Position numbers and translations under genes: made by a program. From NCBI RefSeq assembly GCF_013267195.1, contig NZ_CP053941.1, forward strand, positions 992,001-1,056,000: DNA of 64,000 bases, written 5' to 3'. This document shows, one piece after another, positions 9,012 to 17,447 of this stretch. A model generated the notes under the pieces. It searched no databases, was not told where the DNA came from, and was given only the letters and a program-made list of their open reading frames with translations. Within the stretch, counting starts at the first letter, position 1; each line of letters begins with the position of its first letter. The stretch comes from Halorubrum salinarum (GTDB lineage: Archaea; Halobacteriota; Halobacteria; Halobacteriales; Haloferacaceae).

Positions 9012-10664
9012 TCAGCCGTCGGTCGATCCCGTCGACGCCTCGGGAGACGCGTCGGACCCGTCCACCCCGCCGTCCGCGGCGGACGCGGCAACGGCTCCCC
9101 CGTCGGCGTCGGACTCGGAGACCGTCTCGGAGCCGGAGACCGGCGCCGTCGACCCGCGGTCGATCCCGGCCGCCGACGGGCTGACCGGCGCGGCCGCCGG
9201 GTGCCCCCGCTCCGCCACCGAGAAGGAGGGCTCGCAGTCGGCGTCGGGGACGCTGATCGTCACCTCGTTCCCGTCGGGGCCGGGGTCGAACGCGAGGTCC
9301 CCGCCGGAGCGGTCCGCGATCCAGTAGACGAGCCACAGCCCCATCCCGCCGGTGTGTCTGAGGTCGTCCATCTTCCACCGGTCGGTGATAGGGTCCCGCT
9401 CGGCCGCCGGGATCGGCGGCGCGTCGTCCCGGACCGCGATCTCGACGCGGTCGCCGGGCGCCGTGACCTCGATCTCGACCGTCGCCGTCCCCTCCGCGTG
9501 TTCGATCGCGTTCTCGATCAGCTCGGCGATCGCGTAGTCGAGTTCGGGGTGCGTGAACGCCCGCGCGTCCTCGGGACAGGTGACGGAGACGTCGGCGGGC
9601 GAGTCGCTCGGGTCCCCCACGGCGTCCGCCACCGCGCGCTCGACGAGGGGGGCGACCCGGAGCCGCTGCGGCGGCTCGTGTTGCCGCAGGAGGTCGATCA
9701 CGCCGCGCTGCTTCTCCGCGGTCGTCAGCAGGTCGTCCGCGACGCGGCGGACCGTCTCGGCGTGGTCGATCAGGTCGGCGGCGAGGCCGGCGAGGTCGAC
9801 ATTGGCCGCCTCCCCGTCGCCGGACGGGACGGCGTCGGCGACCCGCTCGGCGATCCGCTCCGCAGTGCCGTCGACGATGTTCATGTCGTTGCGGATCGTG
9901 TGCCGGAGCAGGTTGTCCATCACCGTGAGCTGTCGCTCGCGGCGGTACTCGTTGGTCACGTCGCGCGCGAACCCCGTGACCGCGACCACCTCGCCGTCCT
10001 CGATCACGGGACGGGCGGGCACCCTGACCCAACTGGTCGGTCCGTCGCGCGACCCGATCCGGTAGTCGAGGTTCGTCGGCTCGCCGGCGGAGAGCCGCTC
10101 CATCGAGTCCTCGACGGCCTCCCGGTCGTCGGGGTGGACGGCCTCCAGGAACGCTCGCGGCCGCGTTTCGAGCGTGTCCGGGTCGATCCCGAACACCGAC
10201 TCGGCCGCGCCGTTGACGAACAGCAGCTCCGACCAGTCGGCGGTGAACATCCACAGCACGTCCGGCGAGGTCGAGGCGATGGTCTCCAGGCGGCGCCTGG
10301 ACTCGACTTCGAGGGTGATATCGCGAGAGCTCAGCGCGTAGCCGTCGAGTCCGGTGTCGGCGGGCGGGAACACGCGGGTGCGGAACCACACCCAGTCGCC
10401 GTCGGCGGTCGCGTAGCGGTACTCCAGCGGGGCGTCCGGGCGTTCGCCGTCGACGACGAGGCGCTCGAACGCCGCCAGGACCCGGTCGGCGTCGTCGGGG
10501 TGAATCAGGTCGAAGGCGTTCGTCCCGACGAGTTCGTCGGGCGTGTACCCGAGCAGGTCGTGAGTGGCAGCGTTGAGGTACCGGAACCGACCCGTCTCGT
10601 CGATCACCGCGATTTTGTCCTGCGCGAGATCGATGAGGGTCTCTGGTTCCGGCGGCCGAGACAT
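9012..10664 (-). CDS. PAS-PAS histidine kinase (haloarchaeal type)
   Basis: The protein has 550 residues and no membrane helices. Two PAS domains (about 10-125 and 130-250; NAATHDLLGYTPDELVG and a PAC-like YRIGSRDGPTSWVRV) precede a haloarchaeal H-box, MDNLLRHTIRNDMNIVDGTA. The HATPase domain has IAELIENAIEHAEG, VRDDAPPI and TGGMGLWLVYWI. The last 90 residues are Ser/Asp/Ala-rich, low-complexity and probably disordered. A TTTTAGG box about 28 nt upstream of the ATG on this strand supports leaderless transcription. No response regulator is adjacent. Confidence 0.88.
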   Translation of the reverse strand: MSRPPEPETLIDLAQDKIAVIDETGRFRYLNAATHDLLGYTPDELVGTNAFDLIHPDDADRVLAAFERLVVDGERPDAPLEYRYATADGDWVWFRTRVFPPADTGLDGYALSSRDITLEVESRRRLETIASTSPDVLWMFTADWSELLFVNGAAESVFGIDPDTLETRPRAFLEAVHPDDREAVEDSMERLSAGEPTNLDYRIGSRDGPTSWVRVPARPVIEDGEVVAVTGFARDVTNEYRRERQLTVMDNLLRHTIRNDMNIVDGTAERIAERVADAVPSGDGEAANVDLAGLAADLIDHAETVRRVADDLLTTAEKQRGVIDLLRQHEPPQRLRVAPLVERAVADAVGDPSDSPADVSVTCPEDARAFTHPELDYAIAELIENAIEHAEGTATVEIEVTAPGDRVEIAVRDDAPPIPAAERDPITDRWKMDDLRHTGGMGLWLVYWIADRSGGDLAFDPGPDGNEVTISVPDADCEPSFSVAERGHPAAAPVSPSAAGIDRGSTAPVSGSETVSESDADGGAVAASAADGGVDGSDASPEASTGSTDG

Positions 10665-10765
10665 ACGAAACCCGTCTGCGAACTGGCCTAAAACGTTGAC
10701 CGTTCGATTATCAGCGACGAGAACAATCGGCGCAGATCGAGGGACCTCCTCGCCGTGCGCGGCTG

Positions 10766-11152
10766 TCAGTCGGCCGACACGCCGGGTGAATCGAGCGCGG
10801 CGGTCAGCGGGTCGCGCCCGGCGTCGTCGACCGTGAGCGCGACGCCGTCGTCGCCGAGTTCGATCGCGGCGTCGGCGGCGTCGCGGACGTACTCCGCGGC
10901 GTGGTCGCCGTCCGGGTCGAACCGGACCCCCTCGGCGAGCAGCGGCGTCTCGCTCAGCAGTTCGACCTTCCGGTAGGCGGTCGAGAGCGCGATGTCGCAG
11001 TCCTCGGCGAGTTCGCTCGTCGTCTTCGGCGTCGTCGCGGCCGCGAGGATCGCCCGGCAGTCGGCGTCGGCGAGCGCCTCGAACGTCGCGTCGAGCGCCG
11101 CGTCTCCCTTGGTCGTCGTGGTGCCGTCCGTCGTGCGCGGGGGGCGTTTCAT
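10766..11152 (-). CDS. winged-helix (ArsR-like) transcription regulator
   Basis: The protein has 128 residues. Residues about 20-85 form a wHTH (ATFEALADADCRAILAAATTPKTTSELAEDC, then STAYRKVELL as recognition helix), close to haloarchaeal HTH proteins that read out sensor or stress signals. The remaining part is an acidic beta-rich tail. An open frame runs back to 11413, but the ATG at 11150-11152 gives a normal N-terminus. The gene is divergent from an HTH-10 regulator; they share the 115-bp promoter region. Confidence 0.8.
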   Translation of the reverse strand: MKRPPRTTDGTTTTKGDAALDATFEALADADCRAILAAATTPKTTSELAEDCDIALSTAYRKVELLSETPLLAEGVRFDPDGDHAAEYVRDAADAAIELGDDGVALTVDDAGRDPLTAALDSPGVSAD

Positions 11153-11202
11153 ATCTGTACGTACCCGCTCCAGCCCCCCGAACGGTGGCCCATCATATGC
11201 GG

Positions 11203-11214
11203 GGAGTTTTATAC
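11203..11214. promoter_or_regulatory. TATA-like element between two divergent regulators
   Basis: GTTTTATACC reads as a TATA element on both strands, lying between the HTH gene starting at 11152 (minus) and the HTH-10 gene starting at 11268 (plus). A second box, CGTTTTTGCC at about 11235-11243, is 29 nt before the plus-strand ATG and is the likelier promoter of that gene. Autoregulation or mutual regulation is possible but not shown. Confidence 0.4.
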
Positions 11215-11267
11215 CGCGGCCGCGCGCCCGCCAACGTTTTTGCCCGGGACGGGTACGGACGAACGAG

Positions 11268-11903
11268 ATGGGTTCGGGAATCCGGGCGGAGGTCTCGCTG
11301 CCGACCGCGTCGCCGTCGCCCTTCGACGGCGTCGTCGACGGGGCGACGCCGGTCTCCGAGGTGGCGCGCTGTACGCCCGCGGCCGACCGCGAGCGCGTCG
11401 TCGTGGAGTTCATCGCGGACGCCGACCTCGCGGTCCCCGACGACGTCGAGGTCGTCTTCGACTACGGCGGCCGCGCGGCGTACCGCTTTGACGCCGCGGT
11501 CGACCCCGACTCGCCGTTCGCGGTCCTCGACCGCCACGAGACGCCCGTCTCGGAGGCGACGATCCGCGACGGCCGGCTCCGGATAACCTTCCACGCGACG
11601 GATCTGCCGACCCTGCGGTCGGTCCTGGAGGCGTTCCGCGACGCGTGTCCGGACATGGAAGTGAAGCGCCTGCTCCAGTCGACGACGACGCCGACGGAGT
11701 CGGACCTCGTCACCGTCGACCGGAGCGAGCTGACCGAGCGGCAGCGCGAGGTGCTGGCGGCCGCCTACGAGGCGGGCTACTTCGACCACCCGAAGGGCGC
11801 CAACGCCGGCGAAGTGGCCGAGTCGCTGGGGATCGGTCGGTCGACGTTCACGGAGCACGTCGCGGCCGCCCAGCGGAAGCTGTTCGGGTCGCTGTTGGAG
11901 TAA
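11268..11903 (+). CDS. HTH-10 (bacterioopsin-activator type) transcription regulator
   Basis: The protein has 211 residues. An N-terminal Bat-like beta-rich sensor region (about 1-140) includes an LRITFHATDLPTLRSVLEAF segment. It is followed by the C-terminal HTH-10 domain: LTERQREVLAAAYEAGYFDHPKGANAGEVAESLGI and STFTEHVAAAQRKLF. That combination is diagnostic of the haloarchaeal family, whose members regulate diverse genes. The open frame begins at 10992, but the ATG at 11268 fits the homologues. The target is unknown; being divergent from another HTH gene suggests a local circuit. Confidence 0.9.
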   Translation: MGSGIRAEVSLPTASPSPFDGVVDGATPVSEVARCTPAADRERVVVEFIADADLAVPDDVEVVFDYGGRAAYRFDAAVDPDSPFAVLDRHETPVSEATIRDGRLRITFHATDLPTLRSVLEAFRDACPDMEVKRLLQSTTTPTESDLVTVDRSELTERQREVLAAAYEAGYFDHPKGANAGEVAESLGIGRSTFTEHVAAAQRKLFGSLLE

Positions 11904-11977
11904 GGATCGTTCATCACATTTCGAACTCCCGAGAATCCGAGGCCCGTTTGATGGGCGTGGGGACCGTACGCACAGGT

Positions 11978-12136
11978 ATGACGGGGCGATCCACCCACAC
12001 CTTCGTCTGCCCGGAGTGTCGGCGCTCGATCGAGGTGGACGACGCGATGCGGGCGACGCTGCTCGAGACGGGCTGCGTCGTCTGCGGGGCGCCGGTCACC
12101 GAGGAGGACATCGGCGGGGCGCCGGCGATCAGCTAG
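11978..12136 (+). CDS. small zinc-ribbon protein (DUF7560-like)
   Basis: The protein has 52 residues. Two CxxC pairs (FVCPECRRS and GCVVCGAP) form a zinc ribbon. The remainder is an acidic tail. It is a clear paralogue of the 47-residue protein at 53619-53762: both share the pattern F-C-P-x-C-x-x-x-I-E-V-x-D-A-M-R-x-T-x-L-x-T-G-C-x-V-C. The start ATG follows an AGGT. Function is unknown. The DUF number is recalled, not verified. Confidence 0.75.
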   Translation: MTGRSTHTFVCPECRRSIEVDDAMRATLLETGCVVCGAPVTEEDIGGAPAIS

Positions 12137-12269
12137 CGGCGCCGACGACGAGCCGCCCGTCGCTTACGCCCGGCGTCGACGCCGCACAACGGCGCCACAC
12201 CTCCCGGAGACCCCGCCCCGTCGCGCGTCGTCTCGTGTCCTTTATCACCTCGTGCGAAGAAATTCGGGT

Positions 12270-12725
12270 ATGCCGACGAACAGCGAGGTCGAGATGTCGC
12301 CGGCCGAGGTGGACGCGCACCTGTCCCGCCACGAGACGGGGGTCCTCGCGCTGGCGCGCGACGACGCGCCGTACGCCATCCCGATCTCTTACGGGTACGA
12401 CGCCGACGACCGCGCGCTGTACCTCCGGCTCGTGTCGACGCCCGACAGCGAGAAGCGCGAGTTCCTCGCGTCGACGCCGCAGGCCCGCGTGGTCGTCTAC
12501 GACGACGCGCACGACGAGTACGCGAGCGTCGTCGGCGTCGGCGCCTTAGAACGGGTCGACCTCGACGAGCTCACCCCCGAGACGATCGCGCAGTACGGCG
12601 AGGCGCGGCGGCCGCTCTTCGAGATCTGGGCCGACGACAAGCCGGACCTGGACATCGAACTCTACCGCTTTGAGCCCGAGACGCTGACCGGGCGAACGGT
12701 CGTCATTGAGCGCGACGAGGCGTAG
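12270..12725 (+). CDS. pyridoxamine 5'-phosphate oxidase family (FMN-binding split-barrel) protein
   Basis: The protein has 151 residues. The N-terminal EMSPAEVDAHLSRHETGVLAL and PYAIPISYGYD motifs, followed by a hydrophobic VVVYDD strand, are typical of the small haloarchaeal PNPOx-like family that binds FMN or a related cofactor. Substrate unknown; real pyridoxamine oxidase activity is not implied. A CTTTATCAC box lies 26 nt upstream of the ATG, consistent with a leaderless transcript. Confidence 0.85.
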   Translation: MPTNSEVEMSPAEVDAHLSRHETGVLALARDDAPYAIPISYGYDADDRALYLRLVSTPDSEKREFLASTPQARVVVYDDAHDEYASVVGVGALERVDLDELTPETIAQYGEARRPLFEIWADDKPDLDIELYRFEPETLTGRTVVIERDEA

Positions 12726-13031
12726 CGGACTCCAAGTAGTCGATTGCGGTATTGCGTTCTCAGTAGGCAACGGCGATTACTCGTTTCACCGTTTCTCTCT
12801 GAGTTCCGGTCCGGCAAGCGCCGATAACGGTTCTTCTCGTCAGTTAGACGGAGTCTTGGCGGCTGTCCATCGCGACGCCGTCGGTGAGTCTACCGTGTGG
12901 CGAGCCACGATGCTGACGAGCGCGAGTGCCGTCGCTGGTCAACGTGAGCGCGATAAAGAAAGACCGCGTGTGGGTCGGCCCGCGAGGGCCGATGGTTCGA
13001 AGCTACGAGTCGCGACCGTCAGGCAACGATG
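12726..13031. other. non-coding spacer downstream of the S-layer gene
   Basis: These 306 bp hold no credible gene. GC is visibly lower than in neighbouring coding DNA, as in the S-layer gene. The only clear structure is the hairpin at 12975-12992, described separately. No tRNA fold was found. Confidence 0.6.
12951..12992 (-). terminator. candidate terminator hairpin of the S-layer gene
   Basis: TCGGCCC (12975-12981) pairs perfectly with GGGCCGA (12986-12992) around a GCGA loop, a GNRA tetraloop in the plus-strand sense. Read on the minus strand, the stem is followed after about 10 nt by TCTTTCTTTA (complement of 12953-12963). It lies 40 nt beyond the S-layer stop codon. A hairpin plus a T-rich tract suits 3'-end formation of a highly expressed archaeal gene; this is an inference. 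Confidence 0.5.
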
Positions 13032-16000
13032 TTACTCGTTGCGGCGGGTCGCGAGCAGCGCAGCGGCGATGAGCGCGACGAGCGCGACGATGGCACCGAA
13101 GCCGGGCGTCTCGCTGTCGGAGGAGCCGTCGGACCCGTCACTACCGTCGGAGCCGTCGGAGCCATCCGAACCGTCGCTGCCGTCGGAGCCGTCGGACCCG
13201 TCGGACCCGTCACTACCGTCGGAGCCGTCGGACCCGTCGCTACCGTCGGAGCCGTCGCCACCCTCTTCGAGGGTGAGCGTGGCGGTCTGCTCATCGTCGT
13301 CCGTGAAGACGCCGTGCTCGTACTCACCAGCGTCGAGGCCGGACGTGTCGACGTCCGCGAACTCGACCGTGGTGGACTCGCCACCCGCGAGGGTGACTTC
13401 CTGACTGGCGACCGCGTCACCGCCGACGCGGAACTCGACAGTCTGGGTGACCTCCTGGCCACCAGTGTTCTCGACGGTGGCCGTCACGGTCAGCGCGTCG
13501 CCGACCGTCGCGGTCACGTCCTGCGGGTTCAGCTCGGAGACTTCGAGGAAGGCGGCCTCGCCGACCGTCTCGACGACCGTGCCGTCTTCCTCAGCGCTGA
13601 AGGTCGCCTGCTGCGCGGTCACGGTGAACGTGTCGTTCACCGAGGCCTCGCTCAGGTCGAGACCCGACGCCTCGAACGTGCCGTCGGCCTGGACGGTCAC
13701 GCCCTCGGCGGTCTGGACGAAGCCGGGCGAGACACCCGAGTCGGAGCGCACGCGCACGTTGAACTCCTGCCCGGGCGCGACGTTCGTCGTGCCCGTGATG
13801 GACTGGTTCTCGGCGGCCTGCACTTCGACCGGCGTGTCGAATTCGCCCGTCGCGTCCTCGTACGTGAACGTCGCCGTGGCGGTCTCGTAGAACTCCTCGA
13901 GACCGTCGGCGTCGTCAAGCGCGTCCTCGTCGGGGTCGAGCAGGCGCTCGTCCCGGACCTGGACGCGGACCTCGAAGGCGTCCTCGTCAGCGATGTCGCT
14001 GCTGAGGTCGAGGTTGTTCTCGTTGAAGGCGATGAAGTAGTTGCCCTCAGTCGAGATGACCGTGATGTCGCCGTCGTCGAACATCGACGTGACGTCGGCG
14101 GTCTTGCGCGGCGAGTTCGGCGCGGTCGTGTCGGCCGTCTGCCGGATGCGGATGTCGATGGCACCACTGTCGACCAGCGTCTCGAGGTCACCGTTCAGCT
14201 CGAGGGGACCCTCGAGGCCGGTCGCGGTGAGCTCGTGGACGAGAACGTCGCTCTCGGTGAGCGTGTCGGTCTCGACGACCGTGCCGTTCTCGACACCGTT
14301 CGTGATGTCGGTAACGGTCTCAACGTCCTCGAAGACGTCAGCCGAGGAGGTCCACAGCTGGAAGCCCTCGACGGAGCGCTCGTTGAGCTCGAGGTCACCG
14401 ACCGCGTCGGAGTTACCGTTGGCGGTCGCGACGAAGCTCGTGTCACTCATCTCGATCGGGTACGTACCCGCCGCGAGCATGTTGTTGAGGTCCGTCTCGG
14501 ACTCGTTTTCGAAGGTGACCGTCGCGTCGCTGTCCGAGTCAGCGAGGAACGCGACATCACTGCCGGAGACACCGGAGGCGCTGGTGTTGCCAGCGATGTA
14601 GGTGTTGAAGCCGACCGTGACGCTGTCCTCGCCGCCGGATTCGACGGTGACGTTGGTCTCGTAACCAACCTCATCGTCGTCACCGATGGTGAGGTACGCG
14701 GTCTCCAGGTCGCCCTGGAAGTTGATCGTGATGTTCGCAACGTCACCGCGCTCTTCGGTCACGAAGCTCTCCTCGAAGGTGATGTCACCCTCGGGCGCTT
14801 CGACGACGGTGAACTCACCAGACTCGGCGGTGACCGCCGAGTTGTCATCGGTGACTTCAACCGTGTAGGTACCCGTCTCGCTCTGGGTACCGAAGTCGAC
14901 GACGACCTCGCCGTCACTGTCGATCGTGGTCTCGACCGTGTCGACGACATCTCCGTCGGAGTCGAGCAGGTCAGCCGTGATGTCACGGTTGATCGCGTCG
15001 GACGTGACCGTCGCGGTCACGGCGTCGCTCGTCGTGAATTCCTCTTCGTCGGACTCAACGTTGAGACCGAGGTTCCGGATTTCGAGGGTGGACACAGTGC
15101 CCGCATCGTTGGTGATGTTGTAGTCACCGGTCTCGAAATCATCGGTGTCGAGGACGTAGACAAGACTGTTTGTACCGGTACCACGGGTCCGACTGACACC
15201 CGGGCCGTCGATGTCGAAGGAAGCGCCGATGGTGCCGTTCTCGAGCGCAACGTTCTCACCGCTGAAGGCTTCGAACGTCGTGCTGGAGTCCGTTGTGTCA
15301 ACGGTGGTCGGCGCGAAGGTAACATCAACAGCGTCGCTGCTGAGATCGTTACCAGATGTGTCCGTAACACCGGTCACGGAGACGTTTTGGACATTATTGT
15401 AGACTGAAGTTGTGCTGATCTGAACCAGTCCAGGTGCGACCTCATCACCGGAGATGTCGATGGAACTTCCACCGACGATGGTTCCGTTGCTGAGACCGAT
15501 TTCCGCATCACCGTTGGAGACATCGACATCCTCCGAGAAGGCGATCTCAAGAACGGGCGTCGAGGTCCCGTTCTCGTAATGGGTCGCCTTACGGATAGTG
15601 GGCGCCTCAATATCAGAGGTGACCGTACCAACGGTCTGATCTGTCAGCTCAAAGGTTCCGTCCGCGTTGGCGTCAACGTCGGCAGTGACGTCAAAGCTAC
15701 CGGATTCCGTGAGAGAGACCTGGTCAGCGGTGAACGAGACGTTAAGCTCGTCACCGGCAAGGCCGTTGTTGTCATCCCACTCGATGGTAATCTCGTTCGC
15801 TGAGTCATCGAGGTTGCTGCCGACGTTTGTGGTGTTGGTGCCAGCGCCGGTGCTCTCAACGGCCTGGTTGGTCAGACTCGCCGAGGACAAGTCGAATGCG
15901 TCCGGGAACTTGAACGTTACATTCGCGTCAGTGTCCCCATTGCTGGTATCCACACCATCCAAGTGTATCTGGATGTCATAAGACTGTTCGCCTGCATCCG

Positions 16001-16151
16001 CTGTGGTGGGCGAAATGCTCCCTTCATTCGTGCCACTGGCTTGCGCAGCAGCGGGAGCGGCCGCAAATCCGACAGCGACCATGGAAACTACCATGACCGC
16101 CGCGAAGAAGACCGAACTGGCCTTCTTGCGTGTGGTTGTGTCGTTTGTCAT
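13032..16151 (-). CDS. csg: S-layer glycoprotein
   Basis: The protein has 1039 residues. A Sec signal peptide covers about residues 1-36 (charged MTNDTTTRKK start, hydrophobic core, APAAAQA). The body is beta-rich and strongly acidic, with many N-x-S/T sequons for N-glycosylation. Near the C-terminus is a low-complexity GSD linker of about 12 repeats. The last 24 residues form a PGF-CTERM signal (PGF at 1016-1018, hydrophobic helix, RRNE), which archaeosortase ArtA removes before lipid anchoring. This order matches known haloarchaeal S-layer glycoproteins. The 5' half has lower GC than the flanking genes. Confidence 0.95.
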   Translation of the reverse strand: MTNDTTTRKKASSVFFAAVMVVSMVAVGFAAAPAAAQASGTNEGSISPTTADAGEQSYDIQIHLDGVDTSNGDTDANVTFKFPDAFDLSSASLTNQAVESTGAGTNTTNVGSNLDDSANEITIEWDDNNGLAGDELNVSFTADQVSLTESGSFDVTADVDANADGTFELTDQTVGTVTSDIEAPTIRKATHYENGTSTPVLEIAFSEDVDVSNGDAEIGLSNGTIVGGSSIDISGDEVAPGLVQISTTSVYNNVQNVSVTGVTDTSGNDLSSDAVDVTFAPTTVDTTDSSTTFEAFSGENVALENGTIGASFDIDGPGVSRTRGTGTNSLVYVLDTDDFETGDYNITNDAGTVSTLEIRNLGLNVESDEEEFTTSDAVTATVTSDAINRDITADLLDSDGDVVDTVETTIDSDGEVVVDFGTQSETGTYTVEVTDDNSAVTAESGEFTVVEAPEGDITFEESFVTEERGDVANITINFQGDLETAYLTIGDDDEVGYETNVTVESGGEDSVTVGFNTYIAGNTSASGVSGSDVAFLADSDSDATVTFENESETDLNNMLAAGTYPIEMSDTSFVATANGNSDAVGDLELNERSVEGFQLWTSSADVFEDVETVTDITNGVENGTVVETDTLTESDVLVHELTATGLEGPLELNGDLETLVDSGAIDIRIRQTADTTAPNSPRKTADVTSMFDDGDITVISTEGNYFIAFNENNLDLSSDIADEDAFEVRVQVRDERLLDPDEDALDDADGLEEFYETATATFTYEDATGEFDTPVEVQAAENQSITGTTNVAPGQEFNVRVRSDSGVSPGFVQTAEGVTVQADGTFEASGLDLSEASVNDTFTVTAQQATFSAEEDGTVVETVGEAAFLEVSELNPQDVTATVGDALTVTATVENTGGQEVTQTVEFRVGGDAVASQEVTLAGGESTTVEFADVDTSGLDAGEYEHGVFTDDDEQTATLTLEEGGDGSDGSDGSDGSDGSDGSDGSDGSDGSDGSDGSDGSDGSDGSDGSSDSETPGFGAIVALVALIAAALLATRRNE
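13125..13262 (-). repeat. 9-bp tandem repeat coding for the Gly-Ser-Asp linker
   Basis: About a dozen imperfect copies of a 9-bp unit encode GSD tripeptides just before the PGF-CTERM anchor. Codons vary (GAC/GAT, TCC/GGC/AGC), so the protein repeat is better kept than the DNA. In other S-layer proteins the equivalent Thr- or Asp-rich stalk spaces the glycoprotein from the membrane. Confidence 0.85.
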
Positions 16152-16272
16152 TGTTGTGTTGTGTTCTGCGTCGCGACAGCCTGCTTTGTCCGCGTCTGGG
16201 TCGCCCGTTCGTCGTCGCCAACTATCTCGTCGGAGGGCAACCGGACTCGACTCGGATTACTTGCGTTCTGTC

Positions 16273-16324
16273 GCATTATAGGGTAGGGGCTGCGTTCGCT
16301 TGTTGAAGCGTTCAGTATAAATGC
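16273..16324 (-). promoter_or_regulatory. candidate S-layer gene promoters
   Basis: Two TATA-like boxes read on the minus strand: GCATTTATACTG (complement of 16313-16324) and CTATAATGC (complement of 16273-16281). Transcripts would start near 16290 and near 16250, giving untranslated leaders of about 100-140 nt. Long leaders are known for haloarchaeal S-layer genes, in contrast to the leaderless genes around it. Confidence 0.5.
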
Positions 16325-16562
16325 TTTGTGTGGTCCATCGAAGTGTGTGAACGTGTATCACAGAGGTTTGAGGCGGGTGAGACGCCCGTTTTCGGATTCG
16401 GACCTGAACTCGGATGTCTGCCAAATCTCGGGGGGTAAGGAGCGTGGGACCTTCCGAACGAATCACTTCGCGCGCAGCGAACAGAGAGCCGGAGCAGATC
16501 GCCACCGAACGGCATAAACTGTTCGCGCACCTATCTGACGACGGAGCTTTTCGCTCCCGTAA

Positions 16563-16597
16563 GCGACCGGGCACGGTAGGGGATTTCGCCCGGTCGC
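16563..16597. repeat. 10-bp perfect inverted repeat
   Basis: GCGACCGGGC and its exact complement are separated by 15 nt. The spot is 116 nt beyond the end of the opsin-like gene and about 240 nt upstream of the S-layer promoter. It could be a terminator stem or an operator; the sequence does not decide. Confidence 0.55.
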
Positions 16598-16712
16598 GTG
16601 CGGTCGATACTACTCACCGGTAGCGGGTACGCCCTGCCCGGCTCCGAGGCGAAGTCGCGGGAGGGAAGTCAGTCGTCTCGCGTGTGTGCGCGAAGAGTAA
16701 TCAACCAGTATC

Positions 16713-17447
16713 TCAGTCGGCACCCGCCGCCGCTCCGCTCTGCTCTCGTCCAGGCGACCCGGCGGTGTCGCTCGCGTCCTCGTCTACCTCCGCCGCCAGC
16801 GTCTCCACGTTCGCGAACACGAAGCCGGCGAAGCCGACGCGGAGCAGGAGGTCGAGGTACTCCAGCGTGACCGCCGCGGTGAACGTGTCGAACAGGCCGG
16901 CGATCTGGAGCATCGCCCACGCGATCAGCACGCCGAACGCGAACAGCACGAGATTTCGCGTCTTCTTGTAGAACAGCTCGCGGGCGGGCGGCTGCCGGGC
17001 GGCCGCATTCGCGATCGGCCCGAAGTACAGCCCGACGAGCGCGACGTAGCCGACGAGGATGCTCGCCGTGCCCGCGGTCGCGAGCGCGCCGTCGAACACC
17101 GCCGCGACGTCGTAGCCGAGCCGCATCGCGACGATCAGCGCGACCACGCCCGCGACGTACCGCCGGCTCGCCCCCGAGACGAACGCCGCGAATCCGAACA
17201 GGAACGGGTACGCCACGTAGTCGGAGAGCAGCTGGCCGGCCTCCAGCGTCCCGTTCGCGACCGCAAACGTGCCGATCCCGGCGGCCCACGTGCCGATCCC
17301 GACGCCCGCGAGCGCCACGACCGCGACGAACGGGTAGCAGTACCGCCGCAACTTGGCGGGCTTGCGCCGCGCCAGCGCGAGCAGCACCACGGCCGAGACC
17401 GCGTACACGCCCGCGGACGCGAACCGCACCGTCGACGGCTCAATCAT
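16713..17447 (-). CDS. microbial-rhodopsin homologue lacking the retinal lysine
   Basis: The protein has 244 residues, seven hydrophobic helices and an acidic tail. It aligns from memory with sensory rhodopsin I/bacteriorhodopsin: SGASRR after helix C, an IGT-x-x-V-x-NG segment before it, YKKTRN at the start of helix F, and YLDLLLRVGFAGF in helix G. At the Schiff-base lysine position (helix G, D-x-x-x-K) the residue is Arg203; the preceding Asp199 is kept. Aligned ungapped on Pro81, the counter-ion Asp becomes Ser75 and the helix-C Arg becomes Gln72. It therefore cannot bind retinal in the normal covalent way. The start overlaps the transducer gene by 8 nt, as in htr-sop operons. Lysine-less type 1 opsins have been reported in haloarchaea; their signal is unknown. 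Confidence 0.85.
   Translation of the reverse strand: MIEPSTVRFASAGVYAVSAVVLLALARRKPAKLRRYCYPFVAVVALAGVGIGTWAAGIGTFAVANGTLEAGQLLSDYVAYPFLFGFAAFVSGASRRYVAGVVALIVAMRLGYDVAAVFDGALATAGTASILVGYVALVGLYFGPIANAAARQPPARELFYKKTRNLVLFAFGVLIAWAMLQIAGLFDTFTAAVTLEYLDLLLRVGFAGFVFANVETLAAEVDEDASDTAGSPGREQSGAAAGAD

Larger units (their letters stand above)
16152..16712. other. long spacer between the S-layer gene and the opsin-like gene
   Basis: These 561 bp hold the S-layer leader and promoter candidates (16152-16325). They also hold two hairpins nearer the opsin gene. GGAGC (16543-16547) pairs with GCTCC (16553-16557). GCGACCGGGC (16563-16572) pairs perfectly with GCCCGGTCGC (16588-16597) across 15 nt. Both lie downstream of the opsin stop codon and may serve as its 3' end. 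No credible gene is present. Confidence 0.6.

Noticed and set aside
12960-13031. tRNA gene in the S-layer downstream spacer (GGTTCGAAGC resembles a T-loop)
   Set aside because: Only a T-loop-like string is present; no acceptor, D or anticodon arm could be folded.
13029-15407. A 792-codon plus-strand open frame opposite the S-layer gene
   Set aside because: It is an antisense shadow caused by high GC and the GAC/GTC codon bias; the minus-strand frame has a signal peptide, sequons and PGF-CTERM.
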